Shown piece after piece: positions 1 to 8,312 of a stretch of 64,000 nt of DNA. The stretch comes from Methylomicrobium sp. (lineage in GTDB: Bacteria; Pseudomonadota; Gammaproteobacteria; Methylococcales; Methylomonadaceae). Where the stretch lies: NCBI GenBank assembly GCA_018333785.1, contig JAGXSU010000136.1, positions 36,323-100,322 on the forward strand, written 5' to 3'. The notes under the pieces were generated by a model that was not told the DNA's origin, made no database searches, and saw nothing but the letters and a program-made list of their open reading frames with translations. Both the position numbers and the translations under genes were made by a program. How positions within the stretch are numbered: position 1 is the stretch's first letter; every line of letters starts with the position of its first letter.

Positions 1-233
1 CAGCCTTGAGGTTAGTTTGAGTGGGCCAATGGCAATAACCACGGGCCCACACTTGAAACTACTTATAAATCGTTTTTATCTGCTCACCCCACCCCATCTA
101 TGAGGTGTGTAGGTGCTTTATTTCAAAGGGCGCTTAAATTCGTCCCTGTAGCTCTCTACAACATACCTGTTTCAGAAATATTAATCGATCGCTAACACCC
201 TCTGCACCAAGCGGGCGAATAGCTATCAATTTT

Positions 234-836
234 TTACAGTTTATCTGCGTTTTTATCTAAATAATCAGCAACACCGTCCGGACTTGCTGTCATGCCGGCA
301 TCGCCTTTATTCCAGCCTGCTGGGCACACTTCCCCATGTTCTTCAACAAATTGCAGCGCATCAACCATGCGAATCATTTCATCCATGTTTCTGCCCAGCG
401 GCAGGTCATTGACAACCTGGTGACGAACGAGGCCGGCGCGATCAATCAGGAAACTGCCGCGGTAGGCCACACCCATAGGTGATTCTACATCGTAGTCTTT
501 ACAGATTGAGTGAGAAATATCGGCTGCCAAGGTATAGCGTACCGAACCGATACCACCTTTATTGACAGGTGTATTACGCCATGCATTGTGAGTAAAGTGA
601 GAATCGATAGAAACCCCGATTACTTCAACACCGCGGCTTTTAAAGTCATCAATGCGGTGATCCATTGCGATTAATTCGCTTGGACAGACGAAAGTAAAAT
701 CCAGTGGGTAGAAAAATAGTACTGCATATTTGCCTTTCGTGGCTTCAGAAAAATTGAAAGCATCCACAATTTGACCATCACCCAGTACCGCTGGGACTGT
801 GAAATCAGGTGCTTGCTTACCAACTAATACGCTCAT
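234..836 (-). CDS. 2-Cys peroxiredoxin (AhpC/Prx1 type)
   Basis: A 200-residue thioredoxin-fold peroxidase that reduces H2O2 and organic peroxides in the cytoplasm. The peroxidatic cysteine lies in FTFVCPSE (Cys51) and the resolving cysteine in GEVCPAGW (Cys171), the layout of typical 2-Cys peroxiredoxins; length matches the family. The GGIG and YL elements present in sensitive 2-Cys enzymes can be seen (GGIG near residue 95). The start is preceded by a good ribosome site (GGAG, 8 bases upstream). It is monocistronic, with no reductase gene (ahpF) nearby, so it probably uses the thioredoxin system (inference). Confidence 0.95.
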   Translation of the reverse strand: MSVLVGKQAPDFTVPAVLGDGQIVDAFNFSEATKGKYAVLFFYPLDFTFVCPSELIAMDHRIDDFKSRGVEVIGVSIDSHFTHNAWRNTPVNKGGIGSVRYTLAADISHSICKDYDVESPMGVAYRGSFLIDRAGLVRHQVVNDLPLGRNMDEMIRMVDALQFVEEHGEVCPAGWNKGDAGMTASPDGVADYLDKNADKL

Positions 837-1190
837 CGTTTGTCTCCATTACTTAGTTAAAACAAAGGGTTGTAAATCAGTCAGGACCACATCAGTTTGT
901 GGAATGGCGGTATTCTACACTAAATCACTAGGAAATTGTTAATCAATCTAAATTTTTGGCTTGATTTTATCTCAGGTTTCAGGATAATTTGTAAGTAAGG
1001 GCTTACACGTATATGGTAAATTCTGGATAGATTCAAGCAAAAAGCTTACGCCTAAGCGGCCTAAGGTAGCTGTTATTGACTGGGTAATATGAACTTGTCA
1101 GCTAATTGCGGCCCATGAGCTTTACTGCATTGTGTACGAAAGCCTTTTTCAATGTTGCTTTGGTTAAAATAGTCAATAGGTTCTTCAGCT
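837..1190. other. intergenic region between divergent genes
   Basis: 354 AT-rich bases between the divergent peroxiredoxin and AP2-like genes. It must hold the peroxiredoxin promoter. I could not define hexamers with confidence and saw no clear OxyR-type dyad, RNA gene or repeat. Confidence 0.5.
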
Positions 1191-1706
1191 ATGGAAAAAC
1201 ACAAACAGATTACCGAGCCCGATGTATTCGGCTTTCAAGTGCGAATCGTAAGGCGAGGCAAAGAAACCAGCCGTTATTTCTCTCATAAACTGTGGGGTAA
1301 CAAAAATAAATCGCTAAAAGCAGCAATCACATGGCGAGATCAGATGCTGGTGGTTCTGAAAGGAAGTAAAACGCGCTTTCTCAAGCCCCCCAAAAATAAA
1401 ACGACAACAGGATTGACTGGGGTATCAAGAACCATCAAATACGATCATCGCAAAGATAAAAGTTATCTGTGCTATACGGTTTTTTGGGTTAAAAACGGCA
1501 AATCCAGAAATAAAACATTCCAAGTGGGTAACGTAGATAAAATCACTTCCGATGAAGAGTTGCACGCATTCAGAACCGCGCGCCTGTTTCGCAGTTGTTA
1601 TGAATTTGCCATCGACAATGATTTGGAATTCGATGACAGCAAATTTAATGGTTGGAAGAAGAAACGGATCTATGACGATGCCCATTTAAGAGTCATCGGC
1701 GCGTAG
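1191..1706 (+). CDS. AP2-like DNA-binding domain protein, orphan
   Basis: A 171-residue basic protein of unknown role. Two segments have the shape of AP2/integrase-type three-strand DNA-binding folds. Residues about 12-50 read FGFQVRIVRRGKETSRYFS then an alternating helix, and residues about 75-130 begin GLTGVSRT and include YTVFWVKNGKSRNKTFQVG followed by a helix. Bacterial AP2 domains usually belong to homing nucleases, phage proteins or small DNA-binding proteins; no nuclease motif is visible here. The start has only a weak AGG 10 bases upstream. It stands alone between two oppositely oriented units, consistent with an acquired gene. The AP2 assignment is by pattern only. Confidence 0.6.
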   Translation: MEKHKQITEPDVFGFQVRIVRRGKETSRYFSHKLWGNKNKSLKAAITWRDQMLVVLKGSKTRFLKPPKNKTTTGLTGVSRTIKYDHRKDKSYLCYTVFWVKNGKSRNKTFQVGNVDKITSDEELHAFRTARLFRSCYEFAIDNDLEFDDSKFNGWKKKRIYDDAHLRVIGA

Positions 1707-1930
1707 AACTTTTTAATCATGAAACCGCAGTTCAGCCCATAAAATAAGAAAAGTCACTAAATAACAGAATGCTGTTGCAAGCATTCCCTCTTGGGTTGAT
1801 GCTATGCAATGAGTTTTTTGTTAAATAATTTAGTGTTTTTTGTGAATAAATTGATGATGTCAAGTTAATGGGTTGTCCGGAATTCAGCATAAAGTTTTAT
1901 CCGATCCGGTCCAGTCCAGATAACTGCAGA

Positions 1931-3145
1931 TTAAGAGGATTGATTACTTTTCAGGTAATTTAACCATTTGTTTGCCGCATCGGAACTGTTCGCGTTTTGT
2001 CTGGCCTGTTCAAAAGCTTGTCGCGCCTTGCTGTGTTGTTTGCTCTCGTAATAACTGGTTCCCAGCAAAAGATAAGCTTGGCCCGGTTGATTTAAGCCTC
2101 CTTTTGCCAAGGCTTTTTGAAACGCATTAATCGCAGCATCCCATTTTCGCTGTTCAAAATAGATGCGTCCGACTTTAAGATAAAGGTCGCCCTTGCCATT
2201 TAAATTAGAGGCTAATTCGAAAGCCTCTAACGCTTTCTCATACTCGCGCGCCTGCATCCAGGTGTTAGCCAATAATTCCAAGTGTTTTGAATCATTTGTG
2301 ACACGATTATTTTTGATTTCTCTGGCAAGAATTTGCCCTGCTTTATACGGTGAACCTACAAAAATATAAAGGTTGACCAGATCAAGAATATCCTTTTCAG
2401 AATTCAATAGCCCTTTTTTGTAAGCGAGATGTTTAACTGTAACAGCTTTGGTTGGGTCTTTACCGAGATGGTAAACCGATGCCAGTTGTTGCCAGTATTC
2501 TTTGTTGTCGGGGTAGATGGACAGCAATTTCCTCAACACCTCAGCCGCCGCTTCATAATCCTTTAGCTCGTAACTTAAAGCGAGCTGTAATTGATACCAG
2601 TTCTGATCCGGTTTATTACTGGTCTGAATGGCAAGTTTAATGTGTCTGAGTGCTTCGTTATATTGTTTTAACTGGGAATAGGCGTTGGCCAGCATCACAT
2701 GGGTTTCACTGTCCAGTTTGGGATTTTTCGCAAGCCAGGGTTTGAGGGTGTCGATGGCTTTGGCGTATTGACCGGCTCCAATAAAAAGCTGACCTAGATT
2801 AAACAAGGCCGCTTGCCGCTGATTTTCCGGTAGTACGTTTAAGTTAACTGCTTTCGATAGTATCTCGGCACCTTGAGCATATTGGCCCTGCAAGGCGTAA
2901 ACAGACGCCAGACTTTTTAAGACTACAGCCTCTTCATAGCTTCCTTTTTTAACTTCGGTAAGCAATGACTGAAGAGTCTGCTGAGCATTATTGTAAGTCT
3001 TGCTTTTAATCGATTGTTCAACAAGCTGAAGTTTCTTGAAAACTTCCGGAGAAACTTCGGTGGATTTATCCGGGTTGCTCAGCGCGGGGACGGAGGCCAG
3101 AAAAAGGCCGCTAAATAACAAACGGAGAAGACATTTTTTGATCAT
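1931..3145 (-). CDS. periplasmic TPR protein of the TonB2-type cluster
   Basis: 404 residues with a clear Sec signal peptide (MIKKCLLRLLFSGLFLASVPALS) followed by about nine tetratricopeptide-like helical repeats, for example YAKAIDTLKPWLAKNP, YNEALRHIKLAI, YEKALEAFELA and WDAAINAFQKALAKG. It is the last gene of a six-gene run, and its ATG overlaps the tonB stop in ATGA (3142-3145). In Vibrio and Shewanella TonB2 clusters a TPR gene holds the same last position. Its role there is accessory to receptor energisation; a scaffold role in the periplasm is inferred. Confidence 0.88.
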   Translation of the reverse strand: MIKKCLLRLLFSGLFLASVPALSNPDKSTEVSPEVFKKLQLVEQSIKSKTYNNAQQTLQSLLTEVKKGSYEEAVVLKSLASVYALQGQYAQGAEILSKAVNLNVLPENQRQAALFNLGQLFIGAGQYAKAIDTLKPWLAKNPKLDSETHVMLANAYSQLKQYNEALRHIKLAIQTSNKPDQNWYQLQLALSYELKDYEAAAEVLRKLLSIYPDNKEYWQQLASVYHLGKDPTKAVTVKHLAYKKGLLNSEKDILDLVNLYIFVGSPYKAGQILAREIKNNRVTNDSKHLELLANTWMQAREYEKALEAFELASNLNGKGDLYLKVGRIYFEQRKWDAAINAFQKALAKGGLNQPGQAYLLLGTSYYESKQHSKARQAFEQARQNANSSDAANKWLNYLKSNQSS

Positions 3146-3858
3146 TTGGATAACTTGAATTGGAGTATTTGTAACGCGCGTTGTTCCACCGCTTTGCCTT
3201 CAACGATTTTGGCTTTGAACTTCCATTTTTTAATAGCATCCAGTGCCGCACGATCAAACATAGCAGCAGGTTTGGATTCGACGACCACCGCATCTGTCAC
3301 CGTACCGGTGGTAGTGATGGTAAACTCGATTTTAACCCAGCCTTCGACTCGTCTGCTTGCAGCGCGTTGCGGGTAAGTAGGAGGAATTCTAACCAAAGGA
3401 ATGACATCCGTGCTGACGGTTCCGGTGCCTTCAGGAACACCTTCTGCTGTTTTTGGGCCAGCCGCAGCAGCAGTAGCAGAAACAGCGGAGGGCGATGCGG
3501 TTTCTGCCGCTACCGTCAATCCAGCAACAACGGATTGGTTGAACTGGGCGGTATCAATCGGGATATCCAGTTTAGGTACTGCCAGATTCGGTTGTGTTAC
3601 TGGCTGCACTTGTGTCTGTTGCATCTGCATTTTAGGTGGAGGCGGCCGTTTTTCGGGAGGTGGCGGCGGTTTTCTGATGGGTTTTCGTTCATGAACATCC
3701 GGCTGACGCTCATTTTTTAAGCGAATAAATTCAACCATCTGAAGATTATCAGTTGGTTTTAAACTGCGCGAGTTATCCATAACCATGACTTGCATCAACC
3801 AGAACAGGCCAAAGGTGACCAGCAATCCGATCAGTGAGGAGACAATCAGACGCTTCAC
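3142..3858 (-). CDS. tonB: TonB energy transducer (TonB2 type)
   Basis: 238 residues. It has an N-terminal signal anchor (LIVSSLIGLLVTFGLFWLM), a proline-rich linker (RKPPPPPEKRPPPP, about residues 55-70) and a C-terminal TonB domain (IPPTYPQRAASRRVEGWVKI, ending LQILQFKLSK). TonB couples the inner-membrane proton motor to outer-membrane receptors. The start is GTG at 3858: it overlaps the exbD stop as GTGA, and the anchor begins directly after it. The open frame runs on to 4053 but that part only shadows exbD. The short linker fits the TonB2 type. Confidence 0.92.
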   Translation of the reverse strand: MKRLIVSSLIGLLVTFGLFWLMQVMVMDNSRSLKPTDNLQMVEFIRLKNERQPDVHERKPIRKPPPPPEKRPPPPKMQMQQTQVQPVTQPNLAVPKLDIPIDTAQFNQSVVAGLTVAAETASPSAVSATAAAAGPKTAEGVPEGTGTVSTDVIPLVRIPPTYPQRAASRRVEGWVKIEFTITTTGTVTDAVVVESKPAAMFDRAALDAIKKWKFKAKIVEGKAVEQRALQILQFKLSK

Positions 3859-4268
3859 TTGGATTCCGTTTCCGTTGCAATGGCTGCATTTGTGATACCG
3901 GCTAAGCGGATCTGATCCATCACTTGAACCAAATCGCGCGTTTTGGCGTCTTTGTCGGCCGCGATAATTACGGTACCCAAGGGGTTTTCCGCATGCAGTC
4001 TGGCAATATTCGCCCTGACTGCGCGAACATCGACGGCGCGTTTGTCGATCCAAATTTCACCATCCGGTTTAATCGAAACGATGATATGGCCCTGTTCCTT
4101 TTTTTCAGCGGTTTGTGCGCTTGGCCGGTTGACATCGATACCGGATTCTTTGACAAACGAAGTCGTGACAATAAAAAAAATGAGCATGATAAAAACGATA
4201 TCGAGCATCGGGGTCATGTCGATATCGGATATTTGATCAGACGTGGATCGACTGGCAGTTCGGCGCAT
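3855..4268 (-). CDS. exbD: ExbD biopolymer transport protein
   Basis: 137 residues, usual length for ExbD. There is one N-terminal membrane helix containing the proton-pathway aspartate in TPMLDIVFIMLIFFIV, then a periplasmic domain with DGEIWID and VIIAADKDAKTRDLVQVMD, both typical of ExbD/TolR. It forms the proton-driven motor with the ExbB proteins encoded just upstream and works with the downstream tonB. It lies 10 bases after the small exbB and overlaps tonB by four bases, so it is translated as part of the operon. Confidence 0.95.
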   Translation of the reverse strand: MRRTASRSTSDQISDIDMTPMLDIVFIMLIFFIVTTSFVKESGIDVNRPSAQTAEKKEQGHIIVSIKPDGEIWIDKRAVDVRAVRANIARLHAENPLGTVIIAADKDAKTRDLVQVMDQIRLAGITNAAIATETESK

Positions 4269-4278
4269 GAAAATCTCG

Positions 4279-4803
4279 TTATTGATAGTTTAATAAATCG
4301 GCCAGGTGATGGGTTTCATCACTGACACGTTCTTCAATGACTTTGTGGAAATAAAGTCCTGCGATGGCAATCAACATACCCGCCATGGTTGGCATGGTTG
4401 CCATCGAGATGCCAGAGGCCATTGCTCTTGCATTTCCGGTTCCGGTAACGGCCATGATATCGAACACATGAATCATACCTATAACAGTCCCTAATAAGCC
4501 CAGTAACGGACACAAGCCCACCAGCATTTTTATCAGAGGCACACGTTTGCTCATCGACAATTTTGCTTCTGAAATAATCAGGTTACGGATGGCCAAAGAA
4601 TGGGGCGAATGCTTGTGGGTGCGTTCCTGCCATTGCCTGAACCATTCTTCACGTAATGCCGGATAATCAAATTTAAAATAGTACAGCCGTTCGGCGATGG
4701 CACACCATAAAACAATCGAAACAAACAGAATGACTTTTAATACAGTGCCGCCGCTCTCCAGGAACGTTTCTATCGATTCGAAAGCCGTGAACAAGGCATC
4801 CAT
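4279..4803 (-). CDS. exbB: ExbB-type motor protein (small)
   Basis: 174 residues with three membrane helices and the MotA/TolQ/ExbB signature (LVGLCPLLGLLGTVIGMIHVF, then GTGNARAMASGIS and a third helix). It is part of the proton channel that powers TonB. The short form without an N-terminal extension matches ExbB2 of the Vibrio TonB2 system, where it works together with the longer TtpC. It begins two bases after the large ExbB gene ends, so the two are probably made in a fixed ratio. Confidence 0.93.
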   Translation of the reverse strand: MDALFTAFESIETFLESGGTVLKVILFVSIVLWCAIAERLYYFKFDYPALREEWFRQWQERTHKHSPHSLAIRNLIISEAKLSMSKRVPLIKMLVGLCPLLGLLGTVIGMIHVFDIMAVTGTGNARAMASGISMATMPTMAGMLIAIAGLYFHKVIEERVSDETHHLADLLNYQ

Positions 4804-4805
4804 TT

Positions 4806-6137
4806 CTACTTGCCTGCTCTGCGGCTGATGATTCCGGCACTTTGTTCATCCAGAATCTGGATCAACGAACGGCTGCGGTAAGCCATCAAACTGTGCAGGA
4901 ATAACAAAGGCACAGCCACACACAAGCCGATCATGGTTGTAACCAAAGCTTCCGATATGCCGCTGGCCATCAGTTTCGGGTCGCCTGTGCCGAACAGACT
5001 GATGGACTGGAAGGTGGAAATCATGCCGGTTACGGTGCCCAATAAGCCCAGTAACGGAGCCACCGCCGCGAGAAGTTTGATCGTTGATAAACCTTTTTCC
5101 AAAATCGGAACTTCACGGGTAATGGCTTCATCAATGATTAATTGAAGCGTATCAACGTCAACCGCATGATTCAGTTCGGCTGCAGCAATAATCCGGCCCA
5201 GCGGATTTTCTTCCGAAATGGTTTTATCGTTAACTTGCGCGTTGACGGCAATATCAGTTTTGGAAAGAAAAAACAGCCTAAATAGCGCATAAATCAAACC
5301 GAAAAGACCCAAAATAATGGTCACATAGCCGATAACTCCTCCTTGATCAATACGCTCAAACATATTCGGTGTTTGGATGAGCAAACTCAAGATGACGCCG
5401 CGTGTCGGATCAATGCCAATATCGGCGATTTCGCCGTTTTTGGCATCAGCAAAATCCTCTGCCAGATTCGTATATTCGCCATCGGGTTGGCGAGCCAGTT
5501 CAGCCAGTTTGCCGGTTTCCGGAAGATAGCGTAAATACTGGCCATCAGTGACGGCATTAAAACTGCCGATACGCACCACTTGCGCTTCTCGCGGTTCTCC
5601 GGAACCGGTCAGAACGGTTTTGTTGAATCTGGCGATTTTTCCGGACTCGGTCATTTCCTGTTGCAGAAAAAACCATAATGATTCCAGCTGCTCCAAGCTT
5701 GGCAGTGCCTTGCTGCTGGCCATCTCCGCCAATTTTTCTGTTCGCCCTGGAAATTGCGCTGAGATCAACGAGTTTTCAAAATCGGCTTTAAGATCGCCGG
5801 CGGCCTGTTTGGCAACGCCCGATAATTCCTTCAATATACCGCTGCGATTGTCCAGTTCGGTTTGCAACTGATTCAAAGCTTGTTCATTGGCTTCCAGCTG
5901 TTGTTTAAGCTGGGCGCTTAAGCGTTCTTGAGTGCTCAGGTCAGCGCGAGCGCCAGCCAACAATGATTGTTGTTTGGCTTTCTCAGCTAAAAAGCGGGCT
6001 TCGCGCTCCTGGTTGATTTTTCCTTCGATACCTTGATTGCGTTTGACTTCGTTCAGAAGTTGATCCAATGCAACAGGATCTGCTGAAACAGTAGAAACGG
6101 AAAAAACAGTCAGCAAACTAATCAGTAATTTATTCAT
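4806..6137 (-). CDS. ttpC: large ExbB/TtpC-like protein
   Basis: 443 residues. A signal peptide (residues 1-19) is followed by a predicted periplasmic coiled coil (about 25-115, rich in Q, E and L), a folded periplasmic part, a membrane helix (about 268-290, VIGYVTIILGLFGLIYALFRLFFL) and a C-terminal MotA/TolQ/ExbB domain (about 335-435: AAVAPLLGLLGTVTGMIS, GTGDPKLMASGISEAL). This is the TtpC arrangement known from Vibrio, required there for TonB2 function. The periplasmic extension may contact TonB2 or the DUF3450 protein (inference). It overlaps the upstream DUF3450 gene by four bases. Confidence 0.9.
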   Translation of the reverse strand: MNKLLISLLTVFSVSTVSADPVALDQLLNEVKRNQGIEGKINQEREARFLAEKAKQQSLLAGARADLSTQERLSAQLKQQLEANEQALNQLQTELDNRSGILKELSGVAKQAAGDLKADFENSLISAQFPGRTEKLAEMASSKALPSLEQLESLWFFLQQEMTESGKIARFNKTVLTGSGEPREAQVVRIGSFNAVTDGQYLRYLPETGKLAELARQPDGEYTNLAEDFADAKNGEIADIGIDPTRGVILSLLIQTPNMFERIDQGGVIGYVTIILGLFGLIYALFRLFFLSKTDIAVNAQVNDKTISEENPLGRIIAAAELNHAVDVDTLQLIIDEAITREVPILEKGLSTIKLLAAVAPLLGLLGTVTGMISTFQSISLFGTGDPKLMASGISEALVTTMIGLCVAVPLLFLHSLMAYRSRSLIQILDEQSAGIISRRAGK

Positions 6138-6904
6138 TGTGCTGACTCCGGGGCTGCGACGGGAAGCGTTAACATATCCGGAGCCATCTCTTTACGGGCA
6201 ATGCGTAATCCGTTGCGAAGCGCCGTTCGATAACTGGAGGGCAGCGTTTCCCACTGCTTTTTTTCTTTATTCCAAAAACCGCCTTCACTGCCGTCTAAAC
6301 GTTGATAATAAAGAGCAATCCGACCCAGGCGCAAAAAATCCACGGAACTGGTCGTGCCGTTTAAGTCAATATCCGCCCGGTAGGCTTCAATCGTATTGCC
6401 GTAATCGTTTTCTACCTGAAAGGCTTCAAGGATACGGCGAAATTTCTCTGCTTCGGTCACATCGGCCCGGTTAACAAGCTGTTTTAACTGGGCCAGCCGT
6501 TCTTGACGTTCTTCCGGTAAAAAAGGCAGGTCCAATTGGATAAATTGTTCCAGACTGCCCATCATTTTCAGAATCAATGGCACAATTTCCCTTTCGGTCA
6601 CCTCGATTTGAGTTAACTGAGTCTCCATCGAGGCTTTTTCGGCCAGCTGAGAATTAAGCAGTTCCTTCAAATGAGCATTATAGGTTTGCAAGGTTTCCGC
6701 ATGCCGGGTCGCTGAGCGGTATTCCTCCAGCATTCTTTGAGTTTGGTCGCTGGCATCATCGATTGATTTTTGCGAGCTTACAGCCGCTTTGTTGGTTGTC
6801 AGATCTATATCAAGCGCTTGGTTTAACGGATCACCAAAAGCCGTTGACGCGGACAAGCTGAAAAGTCCAGCCAGGCCAATTAAGGATCGGCGCAAAAAAA
6901 ACAT
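6134..6904 (-). CDS. DUF3450 periplasmic protein of the TonB2 cluster
   Basis: 256 residues from the ATG at 6904. The frame is open to 7036, but the signal peptide MFFLRRSLIGLAGLFSLSASTAFG begins at 6904, with GGAA a few bases upstream, so the shorter form is preferred. The mature part is largely helical coiled coil (residues about 35-110), then a conserved-looking FLRLGRIALYYQRLDGSEGG stretch. DUF3450 proteins nearly always sit directly before ttpC in TonB2-type clusters; their function is not established. It is the first gene of the energiser set, 88 bases after the PepSY gene. Confidence 0.85.
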   Translation of the reverse strand: MFFLRRSLIGLAGLFSLSASTAFGDPLNQALDIDLTTNKAAVSSQKSIDDASDQTQRMLEEYRSATRHAETLQTYNAHLKELLNSQLAEKASMETQLTQIEVTEREIVPLILKMMGSLEQFIQLDLPFLPEERQERLAQLKQLVNRADVTEAEKFRRILEAFQVENDYGNTIEAYRADIDLNGTTSSVDFLRLGRIALYYQRLDGSEGGFWNKEKKQWETLPSSYRTALRNGLRIARKEMAPDMLTLPVAAPESAQ

Positions 6905-6992
6905 AAAATTTCCGGATAAATAATAATGAAAAGGCTGTGCTACTTTATCACAGCGGTAAATGCAAACAAGTGTCATTTGTAAAAGAACAGAG

Positions 6993-8306
6993 TTAAGGTT
7001 TTTTATAACATTTGCGAATAAATCCGTCTGAGTCATTAATGTCTGCAGGGTAACCGCATTCTAAACCTGGGGCATTCATTTTTCCTGGGGCGGTGAGAGT
7101 CTCTTCACTATCGTTAGGTTGGGCATGCCTTCGTATCGGTCTGGATGACTTGGCTTTGCGTTTTTGCAACCAACGGATGACACCTGTTATATACAATATC
7201 AAAGGAATAATGCCGCTTGCAAAAATGATAATACGACCGGGAAGTCCGGCAATTTCGCCGTTGTGTAATGGGTGTAGCCATTTGATAAAGGTCTCACCGG
7301 CACTGTCATTTATAGCATTTCTAATCGCTATGATTTTACCGGTGTATTGATCTATCCAAACAATGGTTTTAGGAAATCGTTTGCTGGGTTCGCCGTCCTG
7401 GTAGAGGAATATTTTATAAGTATCTTTGGGCGAATTGGGGGTTTCAATCCAGCGAAGCACTGCTTCCGGGAATTGGGTCCGGGCGATTGTTACGGCCTTG
7501 TCCAATGAAATACGCGGTAATTGCGGATTGATTAAAGATTGGGTAGCTGGTGTCTTGTAAAGAGGAGAAAGGGTGTTGACCAGGGGTTTAAATACGTCGG
7601 GCAGTTCTAAAATGGCGCCACTTATCAATACGACGAGTAAAAACAAAAGACTATAAATACCATTTGTTTTATGCAGATCAAAAATCAACCTTGCTTGACT
7701 GGACCTGGATTTGACACGTAATGCCGATTTTAATTTACCGGGGGCGGGCCACCACAAATAGAGGCCTGAAAGGAGAGGAATCAATAGAACCAGCCCTATG
7801 ATGCCCATTATCGTCTTTCCTGTTTCGTCCAATAGAAGCGCGTAGTGAAGATCAAAAATCCAGGTCATTACGGTTTCGCCCCAAAAGCGGTTGCTGACGA
7901 TTTCTGCCGTATACGGATTAATCCATGCGATCAACGGTGCAAAATGGAGATGCTCAGTTTCCTTGGGTTTGTAATAGCGCGCCATGACCAGGGCTTGATC
8001 GTGACGCGGCATTTCCAATCGCCAAAATCCATTCCTGTCCGGATGAGAGGTACGTAATGACTGATAAAGCGCCTCATAAGGTTGCGGCGCTTCATTGGTA
8101 TGCGGTTCGGCTATCTGCAGCTGAGGATTAATTACCTCATCGAGTTCTACATAAAACACCAGTAAACTGCCGGTAATGCCGGCAAGAACAAATATAAAGC
8201 CAATGCTTAATCCCAAATACAAATGAAAAGCCAACCAGACAGCTCGCCACTTAATGACTGAGGGTTTGGTTTTGCTCTTTACACAAATTCTTGCCGGCAT
8301 AAGCAA
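6993..8306 (-). CDS. PepSY-associated membrane protein, possible siderophore reductase
   Basis: 437 residues with four strong membrane helices: about 25-50, 145-185, 205-230 and 350-380. Periplasmic PepSY-like domains lie between them. Histidines sit at helix edges (AFHLYLG, DLHYALLL, DLHKTNG, WLHPLHNGE), a pattern shared with the PiuB/FoxB group that binds haem and is implicated in reducing ferric siderophores. It begins six bases after the TonB receptor ends, so it is co-transcribed with it. The role in releasing metal from the imported chelate is inferred from family and position. The C-terminal 60 residues are polar and look disordered. Confidence 0.85.
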   Translation of the reverse strand: MLMPARICVKSKTKPSVIKWRAVWLAFHLYLGLSIGFIFVLAGITGSLLVFYVELDEVINPQLQIAEPHTNEAPQPYEALYQSLRTSHPDRNGFWRLEMPRHDQALVMARYYKPKETEHLHFAPLIAWINPYTAEIVSNRFWGETVMTWIFDLHYALLLDETGKTIMGIIGLVLLIPLLSGLYLWWPAPGKLKSALRVKSRSSQARLIFDLHKTNGIYSLLFLLVVLISGAILELPDVFKPLVNTLSPLYKTPATQSLINPQLPRISLDKAVTIARTQFPEAVLRWIETPNSPKDTYKIFLYQDGEPSKRFPKTIVWIDQYTGKIIAIRNAINDSAGETFIKWLHPLHNGEIAGLPGRIIIFASGIIPLILYITGVIRWLQKRKAKSSRPIRRHAQPNDSEETLTAPGKMNAPGLECGYPADINDSDGFIRKCYKKP

Positions 8307-8312
8307 TCTCTA

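Noticed and set aside
1106..1288. Open frame overlapping the AP2-like gene
   Set aside because: Different frame, no family resemblance, no ribosome site; shadow of the 1191 gene.
1767..1786. Hairpin GAATGCT..AGCATTC between convergent genes as a terminator
   Set aside because: Seven-base stem without a T-run on either strand; too weak to call.
3858..4053. N-terminal extension of the TonB reading frame
   Set aside because: It lies in antiphase inside exbD and is rich in Arg/Cys/His without a signal; the GTG at 3858 directly precedes the membrane anchor.
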